Assembly (NCBI GenBank): GCA_037442505.1 | Contig: JBBIPZ010000023.1 | Span: forward strand, 1 to 34,686 | Reading direction: 5' to 3' | Origin: JBBIPZ01 sp037442505 [NCBI: Deltaproteobacteria bacterium] | GTDB taxonomy: Bacteria; CALINM01 | Length of the DNA stretch: 34,686 nucleotides | In this document: piece by piece, positions 9,703 to 19,139 of the stretch | How the letters are laid out: each line of letters opens with the position of its first letter | How positions within the stretch are numbered: the first letter of the stretch is position 1 | Position numbers and translations under genes: made by a program | Notes under the pieces: model-generated | Databases searched by the model: none | Told to the model about the DNA's origin: nothing | What the model saw: only the letters and a program-made list of their open reading frames with translations

Positions 9703-11202
9703 ATGCTAAATATTACGTTTGTTTATCCGGATTTTGAGAATTTGGGTGTTGAGTACTTAATATCGGTCTGCAAAAGCGGTGGCTTTAATGTCAAGTTTGT
9801 TTTCTATTATGCTGAAGATCCTTACACAAAGCTGAAAAATTTTTCAGTGGATTATGCAAAAATTGCTGATAACGTGATAAAGTCAAATCCCGATGTTGTC
9901 GTTTTTTCCTGTGTGACAGATAACTATCTCCATCAGCTAAATTGTGCTAAAGAGGTAAAAAAGAGGTTGCCATCAGTTATCACAATCTTTGGGGGTATTC
10001 ACATAACAGCTGCGTGGAGAAATGTTCTTAGAAATAGTTGTGTTGATTGTGTGTCGATTGGGGAAGGTGAAGTATCTTTGCCGGAGTTTTTGTTCAAATG
10101 CATCGAAAAAGGTTCTTTTTCATTGCCGGAATCTCCAATTAAGGGCTTGGTTTTTAAAAAAGATGGCAAAATTATAGGTGATGGCGAAATGGGACTGACC
10201 ACTGAATTGGATTCAATACCTTTCCCGGCTAAAGAGATATTTTATTCGGGTATGGGATTTTACCCAAAAGAATATTACATTATAACAGGCAGAGGTTGTC
10301 CTTATAAATGCAACTATTGTTACAACTCTATCTTTGATAAACAACCGCTGCGAAGACGTAGTGTTGAAAATGTCATAAGTGAGCTTGGCTGGGCAAAAGA
10401 TAGCTTTAAAATAAAGTATGTGCATTTTTGCGACGATTCGTTCACTTCTAACATTGAATGGCTGAGTGATTTTTGTGAAGCTTACAAAAACAAAGTAAAA
10501 CTACCTTTTTTATGCAGTGCGAATCCTATGCTTATAAACAATGATGTGGTTAATTATTTGAAAGATGCGGGATGTGTAGATGTGCAGATTGGGGTACAGT
10601 CTTTATCTGAGACGATTTGTAAGCATGTTCTCAACAGACCAACAAACGAAAAAAAAGTAGAAGAAGCTATACGCTTGATCAAAGATGCTGGAATGATGGT
10701 GCAGGTAGATCACATGCTTGGAATCCCTGACGACACCATAGAAGAACAGGAGAAGGCGGCTATGTTTTACAACAAGGTCAGGCCTAACGTGGTGAGTGTA
10801 TTCTGGCTAACTTATTATCCCGGAACTAAAATTATAGAAATTGCAAAGCGAAAAGGCTTACTAACTGAAGAAGAGATAGATAAGATTTATGATGGCAAAA
10901 AGGTGACAGAGGGCGATATGCATATGGGCGGCAGTTTAAAAAATCCCGAGCAGTTTTTAACAATAGCGTTTTTACTTAATTATCTGCCAATATTGCCGCA
11001 ATGGTTTGTTAGCTTATTGTTGAGTAAAGGGTTGTATAAATTTTTTAAGATAAAGAGCTATTTCTTAAGTACGGTAGTAGTGCGTGTAATTTTGTCAATT
11101 TTTGATAAAAGATATTTCACAGGTAGAGGGCATATTTTGAGATTTATAAAACGATTTTTTCAAAGTAGAAATCGTGATTTAATTTTTAAATTTTTCTGTT
11201 AA
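9703..11202 (+). CDS. B12-binding-domain radical SAM protein of unknown substrate
   Basis: A 499-residue protein of the B12-binding/radical SAM class. Residues 1-135 look like a cobalamin-binding fold (FVYPDF start, PDVVVFSC and FGGIH strands) and lead to GEGEVSLPEF. The iron-sulfur motif CPYKCNYC gives C199, C203 and C206, which bind the 4Fe-4S cluster that cleaves S-adenosylmethionine. After about residue 415 there is a hydrophobic, basic tail (FLTIAFLLNYLPILPQWFVSLLL and onward) that may sit on the membrane. Relatives include methyltransferases and cyclases such as BchE- and HpnP-like enzymes; nothing here selects one. No Shine-Dalgarno is visible before the ATG, and no pathway partner is adjacent. 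Confidence 0.82.
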   Translation: MLNITFVYPDFENLGVEYLISVCKSGGFNVKFVFYYAEDPYTKLKNFSVDYAKIADNVIKSNPDVVVFSCVTDNYLHQLNCAKEVKKRLPSVITIFGGIHITAAWRNVLRNSCVDCVSIGEGEVSLPEFLFKCIEKGSFSLPESPIKGLVFKKDGKIIGDGEMGLTTELDSIPFPAKEIFYSGMGFYPKEYYIITGRGCPYKCNYCYNSIFDKQPLRRRSVENVISELGWAKDSFKIKYVHFCDDSFTSNIEWLSDFCEAYKNKVKLPFLCSANPMLINNDVVNYLKDAGCVDVQIGVQSLSETICKHVLNRPTNEKKVEEAIRLIKDAGMMVQVDHMLGIPDDTIEEQEKAAMFYNKVRPNVVSVFWLTYYPGTKIIEIAKRKGLLTEEEIDKIYDGKKVTEGDMHMGGSLKNPEQFLTIAFLLNYLPILPQWFVSLLLSKGLYKFFKIKSYFLSTVVVRVILSIFDKRYFTGRGHILRFIKRFFQSRNRDLIFKFFC

Positions 11203-11233
11203 TTCTTTAGTTTTTGTGTTAAAAAATCAATAT

Positions 11234-12034
11234 ATGAAAATAGGTCTTGTTTCAAAAAAAGCAGAACAAGCAGCTGTTTTTTCGAAAGAAGTTTCTGATT
11301 GGCTTTTAAGCTGTGGGCATAAGGTTATCAATCTCGAAAGTGGCAACTTTTCTAAAGACTTAAGCCTTGTTATTGTTATTGGCGGTGATGGGACTTTGCT
11401 GCATTCTGCACGTATTTTAAAGGGGCTACCAATACCTATAATAGGCATAAATATGGGGGGGTTAGGCTTCCTCACTGAAATAAGCAAAGAAAATGCTAAG
11501 GTAGCTATTACAGAGTTTTTTGAAGGTAAATGCTCTTTGAGTGAAAGGATGATGTGTGAGGTATCCCTTTATAGAAAAGAAAAAGTAGTTATTAACGAAA
11601 CCGTTCTTAACGATGCAGTTGTTACTAAAGGCAAGATAGCAAGAATGATCGAAATGAATGTTTTTGTTGATAACATCACATTTAGTCATTATAGGGCGGA
11701 TGGTCTAATTGTTTCTACACCCACTGGTTCTACGGCTTATGTGCTTTCTGCAGGTGGGCCTATTGTTGAACCAGAATTAGACTGTATGGTAATATGTCCT
11801 ATCTGTCCGCATACACTTACAAATAGGCCGGTAGTAATTTCGTCTAAAGCCACAGTTTCTATTGTCATCAAGTCTAAAGAGGATGTATACCTTACGCTGG
11901 ATGGACAGCAGGCGTATCCTTTGAAAGAGAATGACAGAATCGTTGTAAAAAAGGCTCAGGCAAAAACCTATCTTGTAAGGTATAAGAATTTTTTTGAGGT
12001 GTTGAAGAGCAAGATGCATTGGGGTGAGAGATAA
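11234..12034 (+). CDS. nadK: NAD kinase
   Basis: Phosphorylates NAD to NADP. The signature GGDGT is at residues 50-54, followed by NMGGLGFLTE, the substrate loop NDAVV, STPTGSTAY and the conserved CPICPHTLTNRPVV. The length from ATG 11234 is 266 residues. A GTG at 11216 would add six residues, but MKIGLVSKK is the usual beginning of the family and neither start has a clear ribosome binding site. The stop codon TAA shares one base with the ATG of recN (TAATG), so the two are translationally coupled; nadK-recN pairing is common in bacteria. Confidence 0.95.
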   Translation: MKIGLVSKKAEQAAVFSKEVSDWLLSCGHKVINLESGNFSKDLSLVIVIGGDGTLLHSARILKGLPIPIIGINMGGLGFLTEISKENAKVAITEFFEGKCSLSERMMCEVSLYRKEKVVINETVLNDAVVTKGKIARMIEMNVFVDNITFSHYRADGLIVSTPTGSTAYVLSAGGPIVEPELDCMVICPICPHTLTNRPVVISSKATVSIVIKSKEDVYLTLDGQQAYPLKENDRIVVKKAQAKTYLVRYKNFFEVLKSKMHWGER

Positions 12035-13698
12035 TGATTCTGGAACTTCACGTTAAAAACTTTGCCTTAATAAATGACGCCCGCATAGAGTTTAAGACAG
12101 GTTTAAATGTGATAACAGGAGAAACAGGGGCAGGCAAGTCATTGATAATTGACGCACTTTTGGTGATTGGTGGCAGAGGTGGAGCAGATTTCGTCCGCAA
12201 AGGATGCGAGCAAGCGGTGATTGAGGCGATTTTTTCCTCAACAGAGGATCTAAGAGCCCTGTTTGATGAGATTGGTGATGATGACTTTATCAGCTTAAGA
12301 AAGGTAATAACTAATTCTGGCAAGACAAAACAATATATAAATGGCAATTTTGTAAGTCAATCTCGCATGAAACTACTTTTTAACAGGCTTTTACATGTTT
12401 ACGGGCAGAACGAGACAAAAGACCTGTATGACGAGGCTTATCAAAGGGAGCTTTATGACCTATATTGCGATAACAGGGTGTTGTTAGATGAATTTAAAAC
12501 TATACTACAACGGGCAAAAGAACTGAAAAAGCAGTTGTTAGAGCTTGAAGAACAGGAGTTGACAAGAATAAAGGAGATTGATTTTTTAGAATATCAGATA
12601 AACGAAATTAGTTCTGCCAATTTGAACGAGGATGATGAAGAAGAACGATTGGTTAGTACCAGAGAACGACTTCTGGCTCGTGACCGCATATCAAAAAGTC
12701 TTGGAGCGATTTACGAACTGTTATATGCAGGTGAGCCCAACGCATTTGATCTATTATCTCAGTCTGATCGCCTGTTAGGAGGGCTTAATAATAACGATGA
12801 GTTTTTTATTGATACCGAAACTGATATAAAAGCTGCGGCAGAATTAATTAAAAGCAGGGCTTTACAGATTAAAAGCTACCTTGAAGACCTCGAAAACACA
12901 GAAGAAAATATCGATAAGGTGGAAGAACGGCTTGATGCTATTTATAAGCTCAAAAAGAAGTATGGTAAAAGCATAAAAGAAGTAAAGGCGTTCCTTGTGC
13001 AGCAACAAACAAGACTTGAGCATCTTAAGAATATCGATATTCAAAAAGAAAGTTTAGAACAGCAACTAAAAAAAGCCAGGGAAGAGGTTTTAGCTGTTGT
13101 AGAAAAGCTAAGTAATGAGAGAGAAAAATACAGGGTGGCATTTGAAGAAAGTGTTATGAACGAGTTATCGCAACTGGGTATGCCAAAAAGCTTGTTCAAA
13201 GTGGCTTTTAATAGGCTCAGTTTTAAGGCAGCAGAAGAACTGCCTACGTATGGTGGCGAATCTATTCAGTTTTTGTTTAGTTCTCATTCTGGAGAAGATG
13301 CAAAACCTCTAAGTAAAATAGCTTCTGGAGGAGAACTTTCACGTGTTATGCTCGCAGTGAAAAATTTGATACCCCGTGAGAAAGAAATGACGGTTATTTT
13401 CGACGAAATTGATACGGGAGTGGGCGGCAAGACTGCTGAGATGCTTGGTGTTAAACTAAAACAGATAGCTACCCACCATCAGGTTATCTGCATAACACAT
13501 TTGCCACTGATAGCTGTCTTTGGCAGTAACCATTTTAAGGTGGAAAAACAGGAAACGAACGGAAAGCTCGATATAAAAGTTAGAGAATTGAGTCCTGACG
13601 AAAGGTTGGAGGAAGTTACTCGTATGCTCGGAGGCGATACCACTTCTAAAGGTTTTGAATATGCAAAAGAGATACTTAAAAAGGCAGAATCTGCTTGA
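12034..13698 (+). CDS. recN: DNA repair ATPase RecN
   Basis: An SMC-like ATPase that acts at DNA double-strand breaks to promote recombinational repair. The 554-residue chain has Walker A GETGAGKS (29-36), long central coiled-coil helices rich in E, K and L (about 150-390, with a break near the middle), the ABC signature ASGGELSR (430-437) and Walker B VIFDEIDTG with D457-E458. A QVICITHLPLIA segment follows, as in the family. All ATPase elements are intact. Its start overlaps the nadK stop by one base. No LexA-type operator is apparent, since the gene has no promoter region of its own. Confidence 0.96.
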   Translation: MILELHVKNFALINDARIEFKTGLNVITGETGAGKSLIIDALLVIGGRGGADFVRKGCEQAVIEAIFSSTEDLRALFDEIGDDDFISLRKVITNSGKTKQYINGNFVSQSRMKLLFNRLLHVYGQNETKDLYDEAYQRELYDLYCDNRVLLDEFKTILQRAKELKKQLLELEEQELTRIKEIDFLEYQINEISSANLNEDDEEERLVSTRERLLARDRISKSLGAIYELLYAGEPNAFDLLSQSDRLLGGLNNNDEFFIDTETDIKAAAELIKSRALQIKSYLEDLENTEENIDKVEERLDAIYKLKKKYGKSIKEVKAFLVQQQTRLEHLKNIDIQKESLEQQLKKAREEVLAVVEKLSNEREKYRVAFEESVMNELSQLGMPKSLFKVAFNRLSFKAAEELPTYGGESIQFLFSSHSGEDAKPLSKIASGGELSRVMLAVKNLIPREKEMTVIFDEIDTGVGGKTAEMLGVKLKQIATHHQVICITHLPLIAVFGSNHFKVEKQETNGKLDIKVRELSPDERLEEVTRMLGGDTTSKGFEYAKEILKKAESA

Positions 13699-13715
13699 AA
13701 CTGGAGGTTGTTTAG

Positions 13716-14168
13716 ATGATTAGAAAGGCAAAGGTTGCAGATGCGAAAGATATTCACCATCTTTTGTTAGAGGGTGCGAATAAAGGCGAGTTACTACCTC
13801 GTTCACTCAACGAGATTTATGACAACATAAGGGACTTTTTTGTAATATACGATGAAAACATTTTGCTTGGTGTGGCTGCATTACATATCTGCTGGGAAGA
13901 TCTTGCGGAGGTACGTTCGTTAATGGTGAAGGATGAAAGGCGTGGAGAAGGCTGGGGAGCTATATTACTTGAAGCTTGCTTAAATGAGGCTTTAGATATG
14001 GGAATTAAAAAGGTTTTTGCTTTGACCTATAAGGTTGGATTTTTTAGAAAATATGGTTTCGTAGAGGTTGACAAGAGAGAACTTCCTCATAAGATCTGGT
14101 CTGACTGTATAAAATGTTCCAAATTCCCCGATTGTGACGAATCCGCTGTAGTAAAAATTTTAAAATAA
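13716..14168 (+). CDS. argA: Short GNAT-type N-acetylglutamate synthase
   Basis: A 150-residue GNAT acyltransferase. The acetyl-CoA loop is visible in ERRGEGWGAILLEACL, and the C-terminal pattern IWSDCIKCSKFPDCDE with paired cysteines is, from memory of the family, typical of the short N-acetylglutamate synthases of Geobacter-like bacteria. These lack the amino-acid-kinase domain of E. coli ArgA. The reaction would be acetyl-CoA + glutamate to N-acetylglutamate, the first step of arginine synthesis, which uses carbamoyl phosphate from the CarAB pair in this window. GGAGG lies before the ATG. It sits 17 bases after recN and 11 before the next gene. A generic N-acetyltransferase of other specificity is the alternative. 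Confidence 0.75.
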   Translation: MIRKAKVADAKDIHHLLLEGANKGELLPRSLNEIYDNIRDFFVIYDENILLGVAALHICWEDLAEVRSLMVKDERRGEGWGAILLEACLNEALDMGIKKVFALTYKVGFFRKYGFVEVDKRELPHKIWSDCIKCSKFPDCDESAVVKILK

Positions 14169-14179
14169 GGAGTTACTGA

Positions 14180-15472
14180 TTGATTAACATATTAGCTGAA
14201 AGACTGAATAAAAGTTTCAGTGATTTTGAAATCTGGCAGGAAAAAAGGCATACAAAATCATTTGAACACGGAAAAAACAATATTGTGATTGAACAGATAT
14301 CCAGAACAGAAACAGCCGTGCGAGTATTTGTTGATGGCAGGATTGGGTTTGCGTTTTTTAGTGGAGAAGAGTTTGATATAAACCGTGTATTGGATAACTT
14401 AAAGTTTTCTCTGGAAAACTCATTTATGGATAACGACAATAGGTTGCCTGAAATTAAAAAAGAACAACAGGCTTATGGTGAATTTAAAGATGATGTTAGC
14501 AAAGAAGCGGCTTTAGAAGTTTTTGGCTTGATGCAGGAAGAAATTCCTCGAATGAAGTTTTTAAAAGGGATCGAAAGACTTTTTTTAAGCGATGAAAAGG
14601 TGACCGTTACACTATTCAACTCAAAAAATGGCTTTATCGAACAAAAACTTAACAAGATTTCTTTAGGTAGCGTTATAGTTGCAGAAAAAGACGGTGAAGA
14701 AAAGGTGGAATGGGACTTCGAAATAGAAGAACATCTCAATAAGCTTGACGGGAAAAAAGTTATAAATAGAGCGTATAACAGGGCTTTAAATATTTTAAAC
14801 TCTTCTCCAACTTATACCGGTAAATATCCTGTGCTTCTCGAAAGTCGCTCGGCATCAGAGTTTCTCGAGATATTAGCCAAAAGTTTTCTGGCAGAAAATG
14901 TTTATAAAAAACGTAGCATTTTTTCTGATGGCATATCATTTTCACCGTTATTAAATATAGTGGAAGATCCATTTCTTACTGTTGGTGCCCGCTGTTTTTA
15001 TTTTGATGGAGAGGGACATAAAGCTTATAGCAAAAATGTTGTGAAAGATGGCAACGTGGAAGATCTGTTGTATGATTCTCTTTATGCCAGAAAGTTTGGG
15101 AAAAAAAGTACAGCCAATTCTGTTAGAACCAGAGTTTCATCTCCCCCGCAAAATGGTTACAGCAATATTTATATAAAACCTGGCAGAAACAATATATTTG
15201 AAGCTGTTAAAAACATGAACAATGTCATTTGTGTAAACTCTTTAATAGGCATGCACCTGGTAAATCCAGTAACAGGTGAAATATCTGTTGGCTTTGAAGG
15301 TTATCTGCTACAGGCTGGAGAGTATAAAAAGGCTTTGTCCAACATGATAATATCGGGCAATTTGAAACAGCTTTTTCAAAATATTATTGAGCTTGGCGAT
15401 GATCTATCTTTTTATGGAAGTGTTGGCAGTCCAGCTATTTTAATTGAAGAAATGTCTGTAACGGGCATTTAG
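14180..15472 (+). CDS. PmbA/TldE-family protein
   Basis: A 430-residue member of the TldD/PmbA (peptidase U62) family. TldD and TldE form a cytoplasmic heterodimer in E. coli that degrades unfolded peptides and matures microcin B17; only TldD carries the HExxxH zinc motif. No such motif is seen here, so it matches the non-catalytic TldE/PmbA type. No tldD is within the window. Landmarks are TAVRVFVDGRIGFAF near the N-terminus and the C-terminal LIGMHLVNPVTGEISVGFEG. The start is TTG at 14180, supported by AAGGAG (14167-14172) seven bases upstream; no ATG is nearby. It is followed four bases later by the sensor kinase gene, with which it may be co-transcribed. Confidence 0.8.
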   Translation: MINILAERLNKSFSDFEIWQEKRHTKSFEHGKNNIVIEQISRTETAVRVFVDGRIGFAFFSGEEFDINRVLDNLKFSLENSFMDNDNRLPEIKKEQQAYGEFKDDVSKEAALEVFGLMQEEIPRMKFLKGIERLFLSDEKVTVTLFNSKNGFIEQKLNKISLGSVIVAEKDGEEKVEWDFEIEEHLNKLDGKKVINRAYNRALNILNSSPTYTGKYPVLLESRSASEFLEILAKSFLAENVYKKRSIFSDGISFSPLLNIVEDPFLTVGARCFYFDGEGHKAYSKNVVKDGNVEDLLYDSLYARKFGKKSTANSVRTRVSSPPQNGYSNIYIKPGRNNIFEAVKNMNNVICVNSLIGMHLVNPVTGEISVGFEGYLLQAGEYKKALSNMIISGNLKQLFQNIIELGDDLSFYGSVGSPAILIEEMSVTGI

Positions 15473-15476
15473 TTAG

Positions 15477-17669
15477 ATGAAGTTTAGCATCAGATACAAA
15501 GTATATCTTGCATTCTTATCGTTATCGATTCTTCCGCTAATTATTTTGTCATATATAAGCATCTATAGCCTCAAAGAAAATGGGAAAAAATTGATAAACG
15601 ATTCCATAGGCAACCTTGAAAAAGAAGAAGAAAAAAGATTAACTAAAGAGGCTGAGAATTATGCACGTATAGTTTCTGAATTTTTAAATGAACGGGCAAA
15701 TGAGTTAAAAGAGTTGTCTTCACAACCTTTAAAAGAAAAAAATATTCAACTATTTTACGAAACTAAAAAAGGAAAAGTCTGGCATGCAATCAAAACTGCT
15801 GCAGGAATAAAAGAAGTAAAGCAGTACTTACCGCTTTATAAAGAAATTGCTTTTATAGATGTAAATGGTAACGAAAAGATTGCCATCAAAAACGGCAGAC
15901 TTGTCCCCGCAAACTTACTTAAAAATATTACACTTCCAGTAAATACTACATATTTGAACGAGGACTATTTCCGAAAAGTGAAGCAACTGAAAAACGGTGA
16001 AATCTATTTGTCTGAGCTAAAAGGATTTGCGATGACAAAAAAAGACCAGATTGGTGATGCTGCTAAACCAGAAGATGTTAAAGGTGGAAAGCATTATGAT
16101 GGTGTATTGCGGTTTTCTACACCTATATACGAAAACAATGTTTTTAAAGGCATTTTAACTATCGCACTCGACCATATTCACTTACAGGAATTAACAATAC
16201 ACATAGACCCACGATATGGTAGCAACACCGTATATGCCGGGTACGATTCGGGAAATTATGCGTTTATTTTTGATATAAATGGTTGGATTATCTCTCATCC
16301 AAAATACTGGGATCTACCGGGTGTTTACAAGAATGGCAAAGAAAAACGTTATATGACTGTAAAAAGCTCTAAACAAGATATAGATAAAGGTTACGAAGGA
16401 TTTAATTTAGATTATGCAGGTTTTATATCTGAGGGGTATCCCATTGCAGCAAAAGAAGTCAGAGAAGGGAAAAAGGGTATTGTTACCGTAACTAACGTTG
16501 GTGGTGTGCGCAAAGTGATGGCTTACGCGCCTATCTTTTGCAATCTAAAACCATACGATAAACTGAAGGTTTTTGGTGGCTTTACTTTGGGGGAAAGACT
16601 GGAAGATTTTAGCGAATCTGCACTCCATTCTCAGCAAACACTTATAGAGATGCTCGATAAATACCAAAAAAATATTGGAGCACTCTTTTTGTTTATAATT
16701 TTTTTGGTAGCTTTTTTGGGTGCGATTTTTTCTAAACATATAACAGAACCTATACTTTACCTTTCCAAAAAGTCACGCTTTATAGGTGAAACTAACTTTG
16801 ATTATTGGGAAAAGATTGACAGAAACGATGAAATCGGCGAACTGGCAAATCTTTTTTATGAGATGAACAAAAAGATTAGCGAACAAACAGCCGAATTGAA
16901 AATGTCTATGGCAGAAATTGAAAAGAATAAACGCCAGCTGGAAGAGTATAATCAATATTTGAAAAAAGAGATCGATATTTTAAAGGACGAAAAGTTCAGA
17001 CAGGTAGATAGATTATCGTCTATTGGGAGGTTGGCGGCAGGACTTGCTCACGAAATTAGAAATCCCCTGACAGGTATTACACTTTTTCTTGATGATCTTC
17101 ACGACAGGTTGTGTGGCGATAACGAATCGCAAAAATTAATTGTACACGCACTAAAAGAGATAGAAAGGGTGGAAAAGTTAATCAGCGAATTATTATATTT
17201 TTCATCATCAAAACCGTCTGAACGAATAAGCTTTGAGGTTTCTTCTTTGTTAGATTCTATAATTGTTTTTGTAAACAAAATTTGTGAAAAGAGTGGCATA
17301 AAGATTGTGATGGATAGTCAAAAAGATATTTTTATTACAGCAGACAAGGAAAGGCTTAAACAGGCTGTTTTAAATGTTGTTTTAAACGCAGTTCAAGCTA
17401 TGGGAAATGGTGGAGTATTGACAATTGTTGCAAAATCAGCTATGAAAAATGATGAAGATTGTCTTTTGCTACAGGTGAAAGATACTGGTAAAGGACTTGA
17501 AGAATCAGATTTTGAAAAGATTTTCGAACCATTTTATACATCAAGAAAGGAAGGCACGGGCTTGGGTTTGGCTATAGCACGCAGTATTATCAATGAACAT
17601 CAAGGCATAATTCTTGCAAAAAATTGGGATAAGGGGGCTTTGTTTGAAATCTGGCTACCCCTTAAATAA
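15477..17669 (+). CDS. Membrane sensor histidine kinase (Cache-type sensor, HAMP, HisKA, HATPase)
   Basis: A 730-residue transmembrane kinase. Membrane segment 1 is at about 9-29; a large periplasmic region (about 35-395) resembles a double Cache sensor, as in DctB-type kinases that bind carboxylates or amino acids; segment 2 is at 399-419; a HAMP region and an E/K/L-rich coiled coil lead to the HisKA helix with phospho-acceptor H525 (GLAHEIRNPLTGI). The ATPase domain has the N box NVVLNAVQAM, DTGKG and GTGLGLAIA, all intact. Its partner is the regulator starting four bases downstream. Position directly upstream of a Liv-type uptake operon suggests it senses the solute that operon imports; the ligand is not readable from sequence. 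Confidence 0.93.
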   Translation: MKFSIRYKVYLAFLSLSILPLIILSYISIYSLKENGKKLINDSIGNLEKEEEKRLTKEAENYARIVSEFLNERANELKELSSQPLKEKNIQLFYETKKGKVWHAIKTAAGIKEVKQYLPLYKEIAFIDVNGNEKIAIKNGRLVPANLLKNITLPVNTTYLNEDYFRKVKQLKNGEIYLSELKGFAMTKKDQIGDAAKPEDVKGGKHYDGVLRFSTPIYENNVFKGILTIALDHIHLQELTIHIDPRYGSNTVYAGYDSGNYAFIFDINGWIISHPKYWDLPGVYKNGKEKRYMTVKSSKQDIDKGYEGFNLDYAGFISEGYPIAAKEVREGKKGIVTVTNVGGVRKVMAYAPIFCNLKPYDKLKVFGGFTLGERLEDFSESALHSQQTLIEMLDKYQKNIGALFLFIIFLVAFLGAIFSKHITEPILYLSKKSRFIGETNFDYWEKIDRNDEIGELANLFYEMNKKISEQTAELKMSMAEIEKNKRQLEEYNQYLKKEIDILKDEKFRQVDRLSSIGRLAAGLAHEIRNPLTGITLFLDDLHDRLCGDNESQKLIVHALKEIERVEKLISELLYFSSSKPSERISFEVSSLLDSIIVFVNKICEKSGIKIVMDSQKDIFITADKERLKQAVLNVVLNAVQAMGNGGVLTIVAKSAMKNDEDCLLLQVKDTGKGLEESDFEKIFEPFYTSRKEGTGLGLAIARSIINEHQGIILAKNWDKGALFEIWLPLK

Positions 17670-17673
17670 AAAA

Positions 17674-19041
17674 ATGAACAGTATTTTAGTCATTGATGAT
17701 GAAGAATTTATCCGTGAAAATCTGACGCGTATCCTCAGTAATGATGGATATATCGTTAAGGTTGCAAAAACAGGCAAAGAGGGCATTGATACTGTTAGCA
17801 CAAACGAAGTTGATCTCATACTTTTGGATCTTAATCTGCCTGATATTAATGGTATAGATGTATTAAAAAATGTAAAGCAGTTGTCGCCATCAACTCTTGT
17901 GATAGTTATAACTGGCTATGCAACTGTTGACTCAGCTGTAGCAGCATTAAAGTTGGGCGCTTACGATTATATAAAAAAGCCTTTCAAGGCAGACGCAATC
18001 AAACTAATTGTCAAACTGGCACTTGAAACACAACTTTTAAGGAAAGAGGTTGATGTCTTAAAAAAGATGACAAGAAGCGAAACTACGCTGATTGCTGAAA
18101 GTTATGCGATGAAAAATGTGTTTAAAATAGCTACAGACGTTGCCCAACATTCAGATACCGGTGTTCTTATTACAGGAGAAAGTGGCACAGGAAAAGAAGT
18201 TGTCGCCCGCTTTATTCACCAAAACAGCAGTAGAAGTACATTTCCTTTTATCGATATAAATTGTGCAAGCCTTCCTGAACAGTTGCTGGAAAGCGAGTTA
18301 TTTGGATATGAGAAAGGTGCGTTTACAGACGCAAGGTCTTCTAAAACGGGGCTTTTTGAAGAGGCAAATCACGGCACACTCTTTCTGGACGAAATTGCCG
18401 AAATGTCACTTCCTTTGCAAGCAAAATTATTACGTGTGATAGAAAACAAGAGCTTCAGAAAGGTTGGGGGAAACAAAAATATTCAGCTTGATATAAGGAT
18501 AATTGCTGCAACTAATAAGAATTTAAAAAAGGCAGTCTCAGAGAAGACCTTTCGTGAAGACCTTTATTACCGTCTGAATGTGTTTCCGATACATATTCCC
18601 CCATTAAGAGAGAGAAAAGACGATATCATACCACTCACCAGGCTTTTTTTAAAACATTTTTCTAAAAAGTTTGGTAAAAATATGACAGGGCTAAACGAAG
18701 ATGTCAGGGATGTGTTGTTAAACTATTCATGGAAGGGTAACGTTAGAGAGCTAAAAAATATGATAGAGAGGGTATGTATAGTTCATAATGACACTGAATT
18801 GAGATTAGAGCATATCCCATTGGATATTAAAGAAGAAACGATAATGCAAACGGCTCAAAAAACGGAAGTTGAGTCTTTGCACGAAAAAATTGACGAAACA
18901 GAAAAAGCTCTGTTATTAGATGCCCTTTATAAAACAGGTGGCAATGTATTGAAGGCAGCAAAGCTTCTTGGCATCCCCCGTGGTACATTGAGACATAAAA
19001 TCCAGAAACATAACATTTCAGTGGCTAAAATTAGCCAATAA
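17674..19041 (+). CDS. NtrC-family sigma-54-dependent response regulator
   Basis: A 455-residue enhancer-binding activator. The receiver domain begins directly (SILVIDDEE) with phospho-acceptor D52 and conserved K in DYIKKPFK. The AAA+ domain has Walker A GESGTGKE near 168, the sigma-54 contact loop GAFTDA at 215-220 (most members have GAFTGA), and Walker B FLDEIAE with D239-E240. A Fis-type helix-turn-helix (VLKAAKLLGIPRGTLRHKI) ends the protein. ATG 17674 is chosen because an upstream TTG at 17614 would lie within the kinase gene and add a non-homologous tail. It should be phosphorylated by the adjacent kinase and act at -24/-12 promoters; one such element lies 244 bases after its stop, before livK. 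Confidence 0.95.
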   Translation: MNSILVIDDEEFIRENLTRILSNDGYIVKVAKTGKEGIDTVSTNEVDLILLDLNLPDINGIDVLKNVKQLSPSTLVIVITGYATVDSAVAALKLGAYDYIKKPFKADAIKLIVKLALETQLLRKEVDVLKKMTRSETTLIAESYAMKNVFKIATDVAQHSDTGVLITGESGTGKEVVARFIHQNSSRSTFPFIDINCASLPEQLLESELFGYEKGAFTDARSSKTGLFEEANHGTLFLDEIAEMSLPLQAKLLRVIENKSFRKVGGNKNIQLDIRIIAATNKNLKKAVSEKTFREDLYYRLNVFPIHIPPLRERKDDIIPLTRLFLKHFSKKFGKNMTGLNEDVRDVLLNYSWKGNVRELKNMIERVCIVHNDTELRLEHIPLDIKEETIMQTAQKTEVESLHEKIDETEKALLLDALYKTGGNVLKAAKLLGIPRGTLRHKIQKHNISVAKISQ

Positions 19042-19052
19042 AGGCTTTTTTT
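19033..19052 (+). terminator. Weak terminator-like hairpin at the end of the response regulator gene
   Basis: AGCC (19033-19036) can pair with GGCT (19043-19046), followed by a run of T. The neighbouring GGCTAA/TTAGCC pair (19023-19028 with 19031-19036) and GTGGC/GCCAC (19021-19025 with 19054-19058) are alternatives, so the region is self-complementary, but no single stem is strong. Confidence 0.35.
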
Positions 19053-19078
19053 GGCCACGGGTAAAAAAGGGTAAAAAA

Positions 19079-19097
19079 GGGGACAGGTCAATTATCT
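19079..19097 (+). repeat. Interspersed 19-base repeat, copy 2
   Basis: GGGGACAGGTCAATTATCT, preceded by two tandem copies of the ten-base unit gtaaaaaagg (19061-19080). It is in direct orientation to copy 3, 99 bases downstream, and in opposite orientation to copy 1 near the window start. It lies in the 297-base gap between the response regulator gene and livK; no transposase remnant could be recognised in that gap. Confidence 0.75.
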
Positions 19098-19139
19098 CTT
19101 TTTGATGTTTCTGTTTTGTTCTATCTTGTCTGGCAAGCG

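Noticed and set aside
17614-17673. TTG start adding 20 residues to the response regulator
   Set aside because: It lies inside the kinase gene, and receiver domains start at SILVIDDEE.
19061-19080. Tandem ten-base repeat as a CRISPR or microsatellite array
   Set aside because: Only two units, no spacers, and no cas genes in the window.
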